The notes under the pieces were generated by a model. That model saw only the letters and a list, made by a program, of their open reading frames with translations, ran no database searches and was not told where the DNA came from. A DNA stretch of 64,000 bases from NCBI RefSeq assembly GCF_017254865.1, contig NZ_JAFKCV010000002.1, positions 103,740 through 167,739 of the forward strand. Reading direction: 5' to 3'. This document shows, in pieces, positions 6,900 through 15,689 of the stretch (the first letter of the stretch is position 1; the number at the start of each line of letters is the position of its first letter). This DNA comes from Bowmanella dokdonensis. Its GTDB lineage: Bacteria; Pseudomonadota; Gammaproteobacteria; Enterobacterales; Alteromonadaceae. Both the position numbers and the translations under genes were made by a program.

Positions 6900-9165
6900 C
6901 TACCGTCGATTTTGGTTTCTGCTTATCGGCATCCTGGCCGTCACCTTCGCCATGCTCGGCTATTTTGGCCGCGAGGTGTACCGACAGGCACCGCCCATTC
7001 CCGTGCAGGTGGTCACTCCTTCAGGATCCGTGCTGATGAGCCACGAGCAGATCCTGGATGGCCAGTCTGCCTGGCAATCGGTGGGCGGCATGCAACTGGG
7101 GTCAATCTGGGGCCACGGGGCTTATCAGGCGCCGGACTGGACGGCGGATTGGTTGCACCGTGAATTACTGGCCTGGCTGGAACTGGCTGCCGCAGATCAG
7201 TATCAGCTCGCCTATGACAGACTGAATGGAGAACAAAAGGCGCTGTTGCAGTATCGCCTGAAGCAGGCGTACCGTACTAACGGGCTGCAATCCGATGGCA
7301 GCCTGCTGGTATCAGAGCGTCGTGCCGCCGCCATGGCAGAGGTTGCCGGCTATTACGACAGGCTGTTCAGCGATCACCCCTCTTTGCAGGGCAGCCGGGA
7401 AAGTTTTGCCATGAAGGAAAACACACTGCCGGATGCTCAGAAACGCGCACGCCTGGCAAATTTCTTCTTCTGGACGGCCTGGGCCGCCGCCACTGAACGA
7501 CCGGATTCCAGCGCCACGTACACCAATAACTGGCCTCATGAACCCCTTATCGATAATCAGCCCACCGGGGAGAATATTCTCTGGTCCATAGTCTCCATTG
7601 TGCTGCTGATTGCCGGTGTGGGCGGTCTGGTGTGGGCGTGGGCGTTTCTGAGAAAAGAAGACGACGAGCCTGCAGCTCCCAAGCAGGATCCGCTCAGCCT
7701 GGTTAAGCTGACCCCGTCACAAAAAGCCCTGGGCAAGTACGTATTTCTGGTGGTGGCCCTGTTTACCTTTCAGGTCTTCCTGGGCGGTTTTACTGCGCAC
7801 TATACAGTGGAGGGTCAGCAGTTTTACGGCCTGGATATCTCCCAGTACTTCCCTTACTCCCTGGTGAGAACCTGGCACATTCAGTCGGCGCTGTTCTGGA
7901 TTGCCACCGGTTTTCTCACCGCAGGGCTGTTCCTGGCGCCTGTTATCAACGGCGGCAGGGATCCCAAATACCAGAAACTGGGTGTGGACATCCTGTTCTG
8001 GGCGCTAGTGGTCGTAGTGGCGGGATCCTTTATTGGCAATTATCTGGCCATCGCGCAGATTATGCCGCCCCAGTGGAATTTCTGGCTGGGCCACCAGGGC
8101 TATGAATTCGTCGATCTTGGGCGTTTATGGCAAATTGGCAAATTTACCGGCATCGTCTTCTGGCTGGGGTTGATGCTGCGCGGCATCATCCCTGCCCTTC
8201 GCCAGCCAGGCGATCGTAATCTGCTGGCCCTGCTCACTGCCTCAGTGGTGGCTATCGGCCTGTTCTACGGTGCCGGCTTCTTCTACGGCGAACGTACCCA
8301 TCTGTCAATCATGGAATACTGGCGTTGGTGGATCGTTCATCTGTGGGTGGAAGGCTTCTTCGAGGTATTCGCCACTGCCGCCCTGGCCTTTATCTTCTGC
8401 AGCATGGGGCTGGTGTCCCGCACTGTCGCCACCTCCGCCAGCCTGGCCTCGGCCTCTCTGTTTATGCTCGGTGGCGTACCCGGCACTTTCCATCACCTGT
8501 ACTTCTCCGGCACCACCACTCCGGTCATGGCGGTTGGCGCCACCTTCAGCGCTCTGGAAGTGGTGCCCCTGGTGGTGCTCGGTTATGAGGCTTTTGAAAA
8601 CTGGCGCCTGAAACAGCGGGCCCCCTGGATGCAACAGATCAAGTGGCCACTGCTGTTCTTCGTTGCCGTGTCATTCTGGAACATGCTGGGCGCAGGCGTA
8701 TTCGGCTTTATGATCAACCCACCCGTGTCCCTCTACTATGTACAGGGTCTGAATACCACGGCTACCCATGCCCATGCCGCACTGTTCGGGGTCTATGGCT
8801 TCCTGGCCCTGGGCTTTGCCCTGCTGGTGCTGCGCTATATCCGACCCAATATGCAATTCAGCGAAAGGCTGATGAAAACCGCATTTTGGTGGCTTAACGG
8901 CGGCCTGGTGCTGATGCTGTTCACCAGCTTGCTGCCCATTGGTGTATTGCAGTTCTACGCCAGCGTTTCAGAGGGATTCTGGTACGCCCGCAGTGAAGCC
9001 TTTATGCAGATGCCGCTGTTGGAAACCTTGCGTTGGGTCCGGACTCTCGGCGATGTGATCTTTATCGTCGGCGCCCTGGCTGTCAGTTGGCAGGTGGTTC
9101 GGGGCTTGTTGGGTCTGGATGACGCCTCAAGCCGGATCCCTGCCGAAATAGTGGAAGAGCATTAG
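6892..9165 (+). CDS. norZ: quinol-dependent nitric oxide reductase (qNor)
   Basis: 757 aa single-chain NO reductase that reduces two NO to N2O at a haem b3/FeB site, taking electrons from quinol in the inner membrane. It has an N-terminal membrane helix, a long periplasmic domain (about 40-215) characteristic of the quinol type, a linker helix and then the 12-helix NorB-like core. Conserved histidines are seen in TWHIQSALFWIATGF-like (about 330), HLWVEGFFE and FHHLYFSGTT segments. No separate norC cytochrome is present, which agrees with qNor. Expression should depend on NorR and sigma-54. Downstream genes at 9209 and 9430 follow closely on the same strand. Also called norB. Confidence 0.96.
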   Translation: MGSYRRFWFLLIGILAVTFAMLGYFGREVYRQAPPIPVQVVTPSGSVLMSHEQILDGQSAWQSVGGMQLGSIWGHGAYQAPDWTADWLHRELLAWLELAAADQYQLAYDRLNGEQKALLQYRLKQAYRTNGLQSDGSLLVSERRAAAMAEVAGYYDRLFSDHPSLQGSRESFAMKENTLPDAQKRARLANFFFWTAWAAATERPDSSATYTNNWPHEPLIDNQPTGENILWSIVSIVLLIAGVGGLVWAWAFLRKEDDEPAAPKQDPLSLVKLTPSQKALGKYVFLVVALFTFQVFLGGFTAHYTVEGQQFYGLDISQYFPYSLVRTWHIQSALFWIATGFLTAGLFLAPVINGGRDPKYQKLGVDILFWALVVVVAGSFIGNYLAIAQIMPPQWNFWLGHQGYEFVDLGRLWQIGKFTGIVFWLGLMLRGIIPALRQPGDRNLLALLTASVVAIGLFYGAGFFYGERTHLSIMEYWRWWIVHLWVEGFFEVFATAALAFIFCSMGLVSRTVATSASLASASLFMLGGVPGTFHHLYFSGTTTPVMAVGATFSALEVVPLVVLGYEAFENWRLKQRAPWMQQIKWPLLFFVAVSFWNMLGAGVFGFMINPPVSLYYVQGLNTTATHAHAALFGVYGFLALGFALLVLRYIRPNMQFSERLMKTAFWWLNGGLVLMLFTSLLPIGVLQFYASVSEGFWYARSEAFMQMPLLETLRWVRTLGDVIFIVGALAVSWQVVRGLLGLDDASSRIPAEIVEEH

Positions 9166-9175
9166 TCATTCAAAC

Positions 9176-9195
9176 AGGCGGGCCAAGGCCCGCCT
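9176..9195 (+). terminator. GC-rich hairpin after norZ
   Basis: AGGCGGGC-CAAG-GCCCGCCT forms an 8-bp stem directly after the norZ stop. Only three T residues follow, so termination is probably partial. It may set the ratio between norZ and the two downstream genes or protect the norZ message. Confidence 0.5.
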
Positions 9196-9208
9196 TTGAG
9201 AGGTAAAG

Positions 9209-9427
9209 ATGAAGTTTCCTTTCTTAACCCGAATTGCCGAGATCCTGCTCGTCCTGTCAGTAGCCATCATGCTGCTGACCATCTGGGTAGGTTATCTGGC
9301 CCCTGATGATTTCAGCATGGCCACGCAGATAGGCGCCCATATCAGCCTGATCTTCGCCGCCACCCTGCTGAAAATTGCCTATGTGCTTCGGTGTGTGGGC
9401 CGGCATGAACAACATCTGGAGGTGTAG
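9209..9427 (+). CDS. small two-helix membrane protein
   Basis: 72 aa, ATG preceded by GAGAGG. Two hydrophobic helices are visible (about residues 10-30 and 43-62), joined by a short acidic loop (APDD). The C-terminus is basic then His-rich. The second helix ends in [10 protein letters not shown], faintly like the small Pseudomonas membrane proteins annotated PpyR; this resemblance is from memory and not strong. It sits between norZ and a chemoreceptor gene whose start follows its stop by 2 bp, so the three probably form one NO-induced operon. Function unknown; a role in NO reductase assembly or signalling would be a guess. Confidence 0.8.
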   Translation: MKFPFLTRIAEILLVLSVAIMLLTIWVGYLAPDDFSMATQIGAHISLIFAATLLKIAYVLRCVGRHEQHLEV

Positions 9428-9429
9428 TA

Positions 9430-10572
9430 ATGGGATTACTGGCCAGTCTCAAAGCAGGTATCAGTGCCGATACGCAGCGACAGTTGAACCAGACCCGGAC
9501 TCTGCTTGCCGAACAGCAACGAACCAACAGGATGCTGGAGGACAGGTTAAGTCTGTGTCAGTCAAAGAATGACCGGCTCAGCCGCTACGCCAGCGCGTAT
9601 CAGGAGCAGTCAGCCATGCTGTCGGACTTTGCCATCTCGCTGGACGGCTACCGGCAGAGTTTCTCGCAACTGCAACAGTTCCTGGCCGCCGAGCGGGACA
9701 ATCTCACCCATCTGGGCAAGCGTTCACTGCATGTTCAGCACTCCATGGGAGAAATCAGTCAGAGCCTGGCCATGGTGCTGGAACGGGCCCATCAGATGGA
9801 CAGCGATATCCAGGCCCTGAAACAGGATACCGGACAGATCCGGCATATTTCGGACAATGTGAACGAGGTAGCCCAAACCACCAACCTGTTGTCTCTCAAT
9901 GCCAATATCGAAGCGGCCCGGGCCGGGAACCATGGTCGGGGCTTCACGGTGGTCGCCAATGAAGTCAGGACCCTGGCGCAGAGAACCGGCCTGCTGACAG
10001 GAGAAATTGCGCGTAAGCTGGCCGAAATCGATGCCAAAGTCGAGGCCACCCACGCCAGGAGTCAGCAGGACATGACGCTGACCCGGGAAAACCTGCTGAG
10101 TGTGGAGCAGCATATCCGCCATATGGAGAGTCAGTTGACGGACATGCAGAACAGCCGCAACAGCCTGGTCAAGAGTGCGCTGCTGGCGGAGATCGAACTG
10201 GGCAATATTGAGGAGTTTCAGCTGATGGTCATGGTCCAGCGTATGGTAGCGGGCCATCTGGCAGCGGACATTGAACGGGTGGCAGGCAAGGAGGAGTGTG
10301 GTATCGGACGTTGGTACTACAACCCCATGTTCGGGCAGGTGTTTGCGGGCATGGCCGAGTTCAGGCAACTCGACCCACCGCACCAACAACTGCATGAATT
10401 TGCCCTGCTGGCAGTCAAAGCGACGATTGAAGGGGACGCAAAAACCGCCCGGACCTGCCAGCTCAGCATGTCACAAGCCGGCCAGGTGGTGTCTTCGCTG
10501 ATAAGAAGCATGACGCAAAGGCTTCTTAAGGAACACCTACCCCAGGGAAAGCTGCTGGGGAGTGCTGCCTGA
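9430..10572 (+). CDS. soluble chemoreceptor with C-terminal CZB domain
   Basis: 380 aa with no transmembrane segment and no HAMP domain. The N-terminal third is predicted coiled coil. The methyl-accepting signalling domain follows, with its tip at [20 protein letters not shown] (about residues 155-175). The C-terminus is a chemoreceptor zinc-binding (CZB) domain with [16 protein letters not shown] and PPHQQLH (about 275-320), which supply the His/Cys zinc ligands. CZB receptors are known to sense redox or oxidant signals through zinc-cysteine chemistry. GGAGG precedes the start, 2 bp after the upstream stop. Placement behind NorR-controlled norZ suggests it reports NO or nitrosative state to chemotaxis or another Che-type pathway; that is inference. 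Confidence 0.9.
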   Translation: MGLLASLKAGISADTQRQLNQTRTLLAEQQRTNRMLEDRLSLCQSKNDRLSRYASAYQEQSAMLSDFAISLDGYRQSFSQLQQFLAAERDNLTHLGKRSLHVQHSMGEISQSLAMVLERAHQMDSDIQALKQDTGQIRHISDNVNEVAQTTNLLSLNANIEAARAGNHGRGFTVVANEVRTLAQRTGLLTGEIARKLAEIDAKVEATHARSQQDMTLTRENLLSVEQHIRHMESQLTDMQNSRNSLVKSALLAEIELGNIEEFQLMVMVQRMVAGHLAADIERVAGKEECGIGRWYYNPMFGQVFAGMAEFRQLDPPHQQLHEFALLAVKATIEGDAKTARTCQLSMSQAGQVVSSLIRSMTQRLLKEHLPQGKLLGSAA

Positions 10573-10689
10573 TGCTTCTTGCTGCCAGAAATGAAGGGGC
10601 CGGCGTGACGAACAGTAAAAAACTTTCAGATAACGCCGTAGAAAGCTCAGCAATCCCATCTGGTCCGTTCCCGTTGTTCCTTCTCATCA

Positions 10690-10703
10690 TTGATCCAGAT
10701 CAA
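10690..10703. promoter_or_regulatory. FNR/Anr-type box of nrdJ
   Basis: TTGATCCAGATCAA is a perfect TTGAT-N4-ATCAA. With a -10 like TAATAT at 10725-10730, the box would be centred at about -41, the class II activator position. It abuts the first NrdR box. Confidence 0.85.
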
Positions 10704-10751
10704 ACACTATATATGGGTCATGTTTAATATCCAGACCACAATATATAGTTA
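10704..10751. promoter_or_regulatory. pair of NrdR boxes at the nrdJ promoter
   Basis: Two boxes of 16 bp at 10704-10719 (ACACTATATATGGGTC) and 10736-10751 (CCACAATATATAGTTA), each matching about 12 of 16 positions of the NrdR palindrome. Their starts are 32 bp apart, the three-helical-turn spacing known for NrdR pairs. The second covers the predicted transcription start. Confidence 0.78.
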
Positions 10752-10802
10752 TAATTCGTTTATCGACAACTTGTCGGCACCTGGTCGGCTTAGGAGAACC
10801 CC

Positions 10803-12896
10803 ATGCTGGAATTACAAGGCACCTCACTGGATATCTGGGATAAAAAATACCGCCTTAAATGTAGCGAAGGTAAACCCGTCGATAAAGATATCCGGGCCAC
10901 TTATGAACGCGTCGCCAAGGCACTGGCGGAAAACGAAAAGGACCCACAAAAGTGGCAGAAAAAGTTTATCTGGGCGCTGGAAAATGGCGCCATTCCCGCC
11001 GGAAGAATTACCTCCAATGCCGGGGCACAGCAATACAAGCCCGCTACCTCCACCATCAACTGTACGGTTTCCGGCACCATCTATGACTCCATGGACGATA
11101 TTCTGGGTAAGTTGCATCAGGCAGGCCTGACTTTGAAGGCCGGGTGCGGCATCGGCTATGACTTTTCCACCCTCAGACCCAGCGGCGCGTTTGTAACCGG
11201 GGCCGGTGCCCATACCTCAGGGCCGCTGTCCTTTATGGATGTCTACGACAAAATGTGCTTTACCGTCTCCTCTGCAGGTGGCCGGCGTGGCGCCCAAATG
11301 GGCACTATGGATATCCGCCATCCCGATGTGCTGGAGTTTATCAAGGCCAAGCGGGAAGATGGCCGTCTGCGCCAGTTCAATCTGTCGTTGCTGATCACCG
11401 AAGATTTTATTCACAGTGTGAAGCATGACCAGCCCTGGCAGCTGATTTTTCCGCTGAGAAAAGCCGAACTGGACAGCGGACTCATTCCCCAAGACGAGCT
11501 GGTCTGGGCGCACTGGCCCGTCAGCGAGGACTATGCGGAGAACGAACGGGGCGAGGTGGCCTGTCGCATTTATCAGACGCTGCCGGCACGGCGGCTGTGG
11601 GACCTGATCATGTCCTCCACCTACGACTTCGCCGAGCCCGGCTTTATCCTGATCGACAAAGTGAACCAGATGAATAATAACTGGTTTTGCGAACATATCC
11701 GGGCAACCAATCCTTGTGGAGAGCAGCCGTTGCCGCCCTATGGCGCCTGCCTGCTGGGATCGGTGAATCTCACCGCCTTTATTGAACAGCCGTTCACTGA
11801 TAAGGCCGCATTCGACTGGCAGAAATTTAAGCAAGTGGTGGCGATCTTTACCCGCATGCTCGATAACGTGGTGGACATTAATCACCTGCCATTACCTCAG
11901 CAACGTCATGAGATCGAACACAAGCGCCGTCATGGCATGGGTTTTTTGGGGTTGGGCTCGGTTCTGACCATGCTTGGGATCAAGTATGGCAGCCCGGCCT
12001 CGGTGGCCTTTACCGAACAGGTGAGCCAGGAACTGGCCCTGACCGGCTGGCGCGAAGCCCTGTCACTGGCCAGAGAAAAAGGTCCAGCTCCCATTATGGA
12101 GCAGGAATTTACTATCACCCCAAAAATGCTGACGGTTAATCCCCAACTGGGCAAAGACGGTGTCAAAGCAGGCGATACCCTGCCCGGACGGATCTTACAC
12201 GCCCGGTACAGCCGTTACATGCAGCAGATTGCCGAAATCGATCCACAGTTGGTGGAAGAACTTTGCGAAGTCGGTGCACGTTTTACCCATCACAGCTCCA
12301 TCGCCCCCACCGGCACAATTTCGTTGTCGCTGGCCAACAATGCCAGCAATGGCATCGAGCCCAGCTTTGCCCATCACTACAGTCGCAATCTGATTCGACC
12401 AGGCAAAAAGAGTAAGGAAAGTGTCGATGTCTATTCATACGAATTACTGGCCTACCGCGCCCTGGTCAATCCCAATGCCATGCCGTACAGCGATGATCCT
12501 GACAACCAACTGCCGGAATATTTTGTCAGCGCAGATCAGATCCCGGTACGCGAGCATGTGGATGTGCAGGCCGCAGCCCAGCGCTGGATAGACTCGTCCA
12601 TATCCAAGACCATTAATGTCCCCACAGAGTTTGATTTCGAACAATTTAAAGACATTTACCTGTATGCCTATGAACAGGGCCTGAAAGGCTGCACCACCTT
12701 CAGGTTTAACCCAGAAGTATTTCAGGGGGTGTTGGTCAAAGAACAGGACCTGGAAAACACCACCTATGAATTTACCCTTGAGGATGGTCGTGTGATCCGC
12801 GCCAAAGGCAATGAAAAACTCGAATATGACGGCGAAACCCACACGGCGGCGAACCTCTTCGATGCCCTCAAAGAAGGCTACTACGGTAAGTTTTAA
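10803..12896 (+). CDS. nrdJ: class II (B12-dependent) ribonucleotide reductase, large part NrdJa
   Basis: 697 aa. Reduces ribonucleotides to deoxyribonucleotides using adenosylcobalamin and so works with or without oxygen. The radical site motif N-x-C-x-E is visible as NPCGEQPLPPYGACLLGSVN (about residues 301-320). The substrate-pocket cysteine is in INCTVSG near the N-terminus, and the phosphate-binding PTGT is in SIAPTGTISL. The protein ends near residue 697 without the C-terminal redox cysteines, which are encoded by the next gene, as in the split nrdJab of Pseudomonas. TAGGAGA precedes the ATG. Controlled by an FNR box and two NrdR boxes. Confidence 0.93.
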   Translation: MLELQGTSLDIWDKKYRLKCSEGKPVDKDIRATYERVAKALAENEKDPQKWQKKFIWALENGAIPAGRITSNAGAQQYKPATSTINCTVSGTIYDSMDDILGKLHQAGLTLKAGCGIGYDFSTLRPSGAFVTGAGAHTSGPLSFMDVYDKMCFTVSSAGGRRGAQMGTMDIRHPDVLEFIKAKREDGRLRQFNLSLLITEDFIHSVKHDQPWQLIFPLRKAELDSGLIPQDELVWAHWPVSEDYAENERGEVACRIYQTLPARRLWDLIMSSTYDFAEPGFILIDKVNQMNNNWFCEHIRATNPCGEQPLPPYGACLLGSVNLTAFIEQPFTDKAAFDWQKFKQVVAIFTRMLDNVVDINHLPLPQQRHEIEHKRRHGMGFLGLGSVLTMLGIKYGSPASVAFTEQVSQELALTGWREALSLAREKGPAPIMEQEFTITPKMLTVNPQLGKDGVKAGDTLPGRILHARYSRYMQQIAEIDPQLVEELCEVGARFTHHSSIAPTGTISLSLANNASNGIEPSFAHHYSRNLIRPGKKSKESVDVYSYELLAYRALVNPNAMPYSDDPDNQLPEYFVSADQIPVREHVDVQAAAQRWIDSSISKTINVPTEFDFEQFKDIYLYAYEQGLKGCTTFRFNPEVFQGVLVKEQDLENTTYEFTLEDGRVIRAKGNEKLEYDGETHTAANLFDALKEGYYGKF

Positions 12897-12907
12897 CGGA
12901 TATCCCA

Positions 12908-13573
12908 ATGACCACGCAAATCGATACAAAGATTGTCTCTTTCAAAGTCCTCAGTGACCAGTCAGGGGCTGAGCCGGATCTTCAGCCATCCATCGAACAG
13001 ATGCATGAACAACTGGCACGCCCGGAAATGCTCACCGGCACCACCTACAAACTCAAAACCCCGTCTCATGTGTCGGAACATTCACTCTTTATCACCATTA
13101 ACGACATCGTCTTAAACCCTGGAACGGATCACGAGTCCCGTCGTCCCTTTGAGATCTTCATCAACTGCAAAAGCATGGAACACTTTCAGTGGATCGTGGC
13201 GCTTACCCGTATTATGTCGGCAGTATTCCGTAAGGGCGGCGACTGCACATTTATTGTCGAAGAATTGCGTTCAGTGTTTGATCCCAAAGGCGGTTACTGG
13301 AACCATGGCCGCTATGTGGGCTCGTTGATTGCTGAGATCGGTGATGTTATTGAACAGCATCTGATCAAGATCGGGCTGATTCCGCCCAGCGAACCGGATC
13401 CCCACCAACAAGCCTTTTTGGACAGCAAGCGCGAGGAACTCGCAAACCAGATGCCACAACAGGGTGCCTTTCCGGCCTCCGCGCAGCTATGTAAAAAATG
13501 TCAGCACAAAGCGGCCATCTTTAAAGATGGCTGCCTGACTTGCCTCAACTGTGGCGATTCTAAATGCGGTTGA
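12908..13573 (+). CDS. nrdJb: class II ribonucleotide reductase, C-terminal part NrdJb
   Basis: 221 aa, 11 bp after nrdJa. It carries the TSCPD-type domain found at the end of one-chain NrdJ enzymes (FEIFINCKSMEHFQWIVALT region). Its C-terminal tail has paired cysteines, CKKCQHKA and CLTCLNCGDSKCG. These serve as a zinc-ribbon and redox shuttle that re-reduces the active site of NrdJa. The split gene organisation matches that known in Pseudomonas aeruginosa. The two chains should act as one complex. Confidence 0.9.
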   Translation: MTTQIDTKIVSFKVLSDQSGAEPDLQPSIEQMHEQLARPEMLTGTTYKLKTPSHVSEHSLFITINDIVLNPGTDHESRRPFEIFINCKSMEHFQWIVALTRIMSAVFRKGGDCTFIVEELRSVFDPKGGYWNHGRYVGSLIAEIGDVIEQHLIKIGLIPPSEPDPHQQAFLDSKREELANQMPQQGAFPASAQLCKKCQHKAAIFKDGCLTCLNCGDSKCG

Positions 13574-13601
13574 ACTCGTGCAAAGAAAAAGTACAGACAG
13601 A

Positions 13602-14759
13602 TCAGTCAAAACGCAGATACAGACGCTGATATCCCCCGGCAGGATAAACTGCCCGTTTTGTCCTGCCTAATTGCCACTTGCTGGTCTGTGACAGTAACTG
13701 TTCGGTGAGCATTACCAGCTCCATACGAGCCAGTGGCGCCCCAGGGCACTGATGTATACCCGCGCCATAAAGCAGATTATCAGCCTTATTCTGTTCTGGC
13801 GCATAGCCATTATCTTGTCCAAATACGTGCTGATCACGGTTAGCTGCCGCCCATAGCAGAGTGATTTGCGCCCCTTCAGGGATGGCGAAACCTCCCAGCA
13901 TAACCGGCATGGTGGTTTTTCGCCGGTTGGCAATCAGCGGCGGATCAATCCGCAGTATTTCATCAATGCCATTGCCGAGCAGAGCCGGTTGTTCACGCAG
14001 TGTTTGCTGAAGAGCCGGGTGCCGGGCCAGAAAACAGCAAATGATGCCGACACTGGCGGCAATGGTTCCCAACTCCCCCACTGTCCAGTTGCGGATAATA
14101 CTGACCAGCTCAGTATCACTTAAGAGACGACGTTCGCCGTTCACCTGTACATGATCCTGCAACAATTTCCAGGTGGTATCGTATACCCCAGGCTTATAAT
14201 TGCGCTGGCGACGCAATGTGAGCTGTTCCTGGATATAAGCATCAAACGCATTCGCAAGCTGTGTCAGGCGGGTTCTGTCCTGGACCTGAATTGCCTGCTG
14301 ATTGGCTTTAAGCCAGTCCCTGAGCGGCGTCTGCAAGCTGTCAGGCCAACCCATAAAGGCACATTGTATTTGCAGTGAAAACGGCTCGGCGATCTGGCCG
14401 ATGACATCAATCTCCTGCCCCTTTTTGAGTTCTGACACCAGCTGTTGGCAGATATCCGCACACAACGGGCGAAACCGAGCCATGGCCTCGGCCGAGAAGT
14501 ATGGCTCAATCACTGGTCTGAACACCCCGTGTAAAGGTGGGTCCATGCCATTTGGAACCGATAAATGGCCGCCGGCCTGATTGCTGAAACACCGATAATC
14601 GCTCAGCACCTCTGATGCCAGATCATGGCTCAGCACGCTGTAATGGAGGGTTTCACTGTGAGCCACCGGGCACTGTCGACGCTGGGCGTCATAACTGGCC
14701 AATTGATCCTGCTGCGCGTTTTTGCTTAACGGCTGCCATTGGGGGATAGTGGGAGGCAT
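13602..14759 (-). CDS. cytochrome P450 with atypical I-helix
   Basis: 385 aa soluble bacterial P450. The haem-binding loop is LLYGAGIHQCPGAPLAR with axial Cys338; the usual first Phe is Tyr. The ExxR pair is E267-I-L-R270, and AAANRDQHVF is the usual 'ANRDP' segment. The I-helix reads VGELGT: aligned on the conserved downstream RHP, Thr232 is kept but the acidic residue before it is Gly231. Loss of that acid argues against ordinary monooxygenation; fungal P450 NO reductase also has a small residue there (Ala) and keeps the Thr. The gene follows ytfE on the same strand across 148 bp, so it may be read from the NorR promoter. Substrate unknown. Confidence 0.93.
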   Translation of the reverse strand: MPPTIPQWQPLSKNAQQDQLASYDAQRRQCPVAHSETLHYSVLSHDLASEVLSDYRCFSNQAGGHLSVPNGMDPPLHGVFRPVIEPYFSAEAMARFRPLCADICQQLVSELKKGQEIDVIGQIAEPFSLQIQCAFMGWPDSLQTPLRDWLKANQQAIQVQDRTRLTQLANAFDAYIQEQLTLRRQRNYKPGVYDTTWKLLQDHVQVNGERRLLSDTELVSIIRNWTVGELGTIAASVGIICCFLARHPALQQTLREQPALLGNGIDEILRIDPPLIANRRKTTMPVMLGGFAIPEGAQITLLWAAANRDQHVFGQDNGYAPEQNKADNLLYGAGIHQCPGAPLARMELVMLTEQLLSQTSKWQLGRTKRAVYPAGGYQRLYLRFD

Positions 14760-14867
14760 CGCAACTCCTGAGACAGAACTGGCACTTACAGCAGTCTTAG
14801 CCGGTACAGAGCATCGGTCTGCCTTCCCGCAGGGCTAAGCACTGGCTGTATGATGGGGAGATCAGGC

Positions 14868-14884
14868 GGCCGGTGAAGCCGGCC
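14868..14884 (-). terminator. hairpin between ytfE and the P450 gene
   Basis: GGCCGG / CCGGCC arms (14868-14873 and 14879-14884) with a 5-nt loop. No T run follows on the minus strand, so it is unlikely to stop transcription completely; it may be an RNA processing or stability element. Confidence 0.35.
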
Positions 14885-14907
14885 ACCCTATTGGGCCATA
14901 GAACCTG

Positions 14908-15591
14908 TTAGTGGCAGGAACCGCAGCAACTGCCCTCGCCGCTTGCCCTGTCCACAAACAGAATATTGTTTTCCAGATGGATATGCTCCATCAGATCTTC
15001 TTTGAGTTCACGCAAGCCAAGATACAAGGCTGTCCAGGTATTGCAGGCGCCGGGCGGAAGCTCAAGGTCATGGGCCAGGGCCAGCATTCTCTCCAGAGCT
15101 TCACCGTGGTCCAGGTGCTCCTCCTGCATCACCGACACGGGCCCTGTAGGAAACATGCCCTGAGCCAGCATCGGAAACAGGATCTGCTCCTCTTTTTGCA
15201 TATGGCTTTCCAGTTCCATCTGCATGGCTTCAAGATGATCGGCAAGACCGGTCGGACAATCCGGCAGGTCGCCATGCACATGTTCGACTCTTCTGGCCAG
15301 GCGAATAAGCTCGGGCAACTGGATACGATGCTTGTCATGGAAACGGGCCAGGATATGGCTAATCAGCTCCTGAGTACCTGCCTCCTGCCAGTTCTTTCCA
15401 AGCTGGGGTTGTTCGGCCAGCCGGTTCAGCTCCGCCAGAATGGGCCCAGGCTCCAACCCTTTCTTTTTCAGTGCCTCGGCCAGGGTGTGCTGGCCGCCGC
15501 AGCAGAAGTCCAGCTTGAATTGGTGGAAGACCCGGGTCGCGCCGGGCAGTTGAGTGGCCAGGGAGCCCAATGATTGAGACAGCAACTGCAT
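14908..15591 (-). CDS. ytfE: di-iron protein YtfE (RIC), nitrosative-stress repair
   Basis: 227 aa hemerythrin-like protein of the ScdA/YtfE/DnrN family, which repairs iron-sulphur clusters damaged by NO and can itself turn over NO. The N-terminal domain has the signature FCCGG with C30-C31 (family ScdA_N). The C-terminal four-helix bundle has the iron-ligand pattern HDKHR, HVHGDL, ESHMQKEEQILFP, EHLDHGE and EHIHLENNILF. A Cys-rich tail, CCGSCH, is extra. Three GGT-N7-ACC sites and a sigma-54 element lie upstream, so it should be NorR-dependent. Confidence 0.95.
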   Translation of the reverse strand: MQLLSQSLGSLATQLPGATRVFHQFKLDFCCGGQHTLAEALKKKGLEPGPILAELNRLAEQPQLGKNWQEAGTQELISHILARFHDKHRIQLPELIRLARRVEHVHGDLPDCPTGLADHLEAMQMELESHMQKEEQILFPMLAQGMFPTGPVSVMQEEHLDHGEALERMLALAHDLELPPGACNTWTALYLGLRELKEDLMEHIHLENNILFVDRASGEGSCCGSCH

Positions 15592-15634
15592 AATTTCTCC
15601 TGTGTTCAGATTAGCTCGTTGTTCCTAATGACTG

Positions 15635-15650
15635 TGCAACCGGCAGGCCA
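15635..15650 (-). promoter_or_regulatory. sigma-54 promoter of ytfE
   Basis: On the minus strand TGGCCTGCCGGTTGCA fits TGGC-N7-TTGC with GG and GC 10 bp apart. Transcription would start near 15622, about 30 nt before the ytfE ATG. Confidence 0.75.
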
Positions 15651-15689
15651 AACTTATGTCATTGTTTATTATTAACTTTTTCCAGGCAG

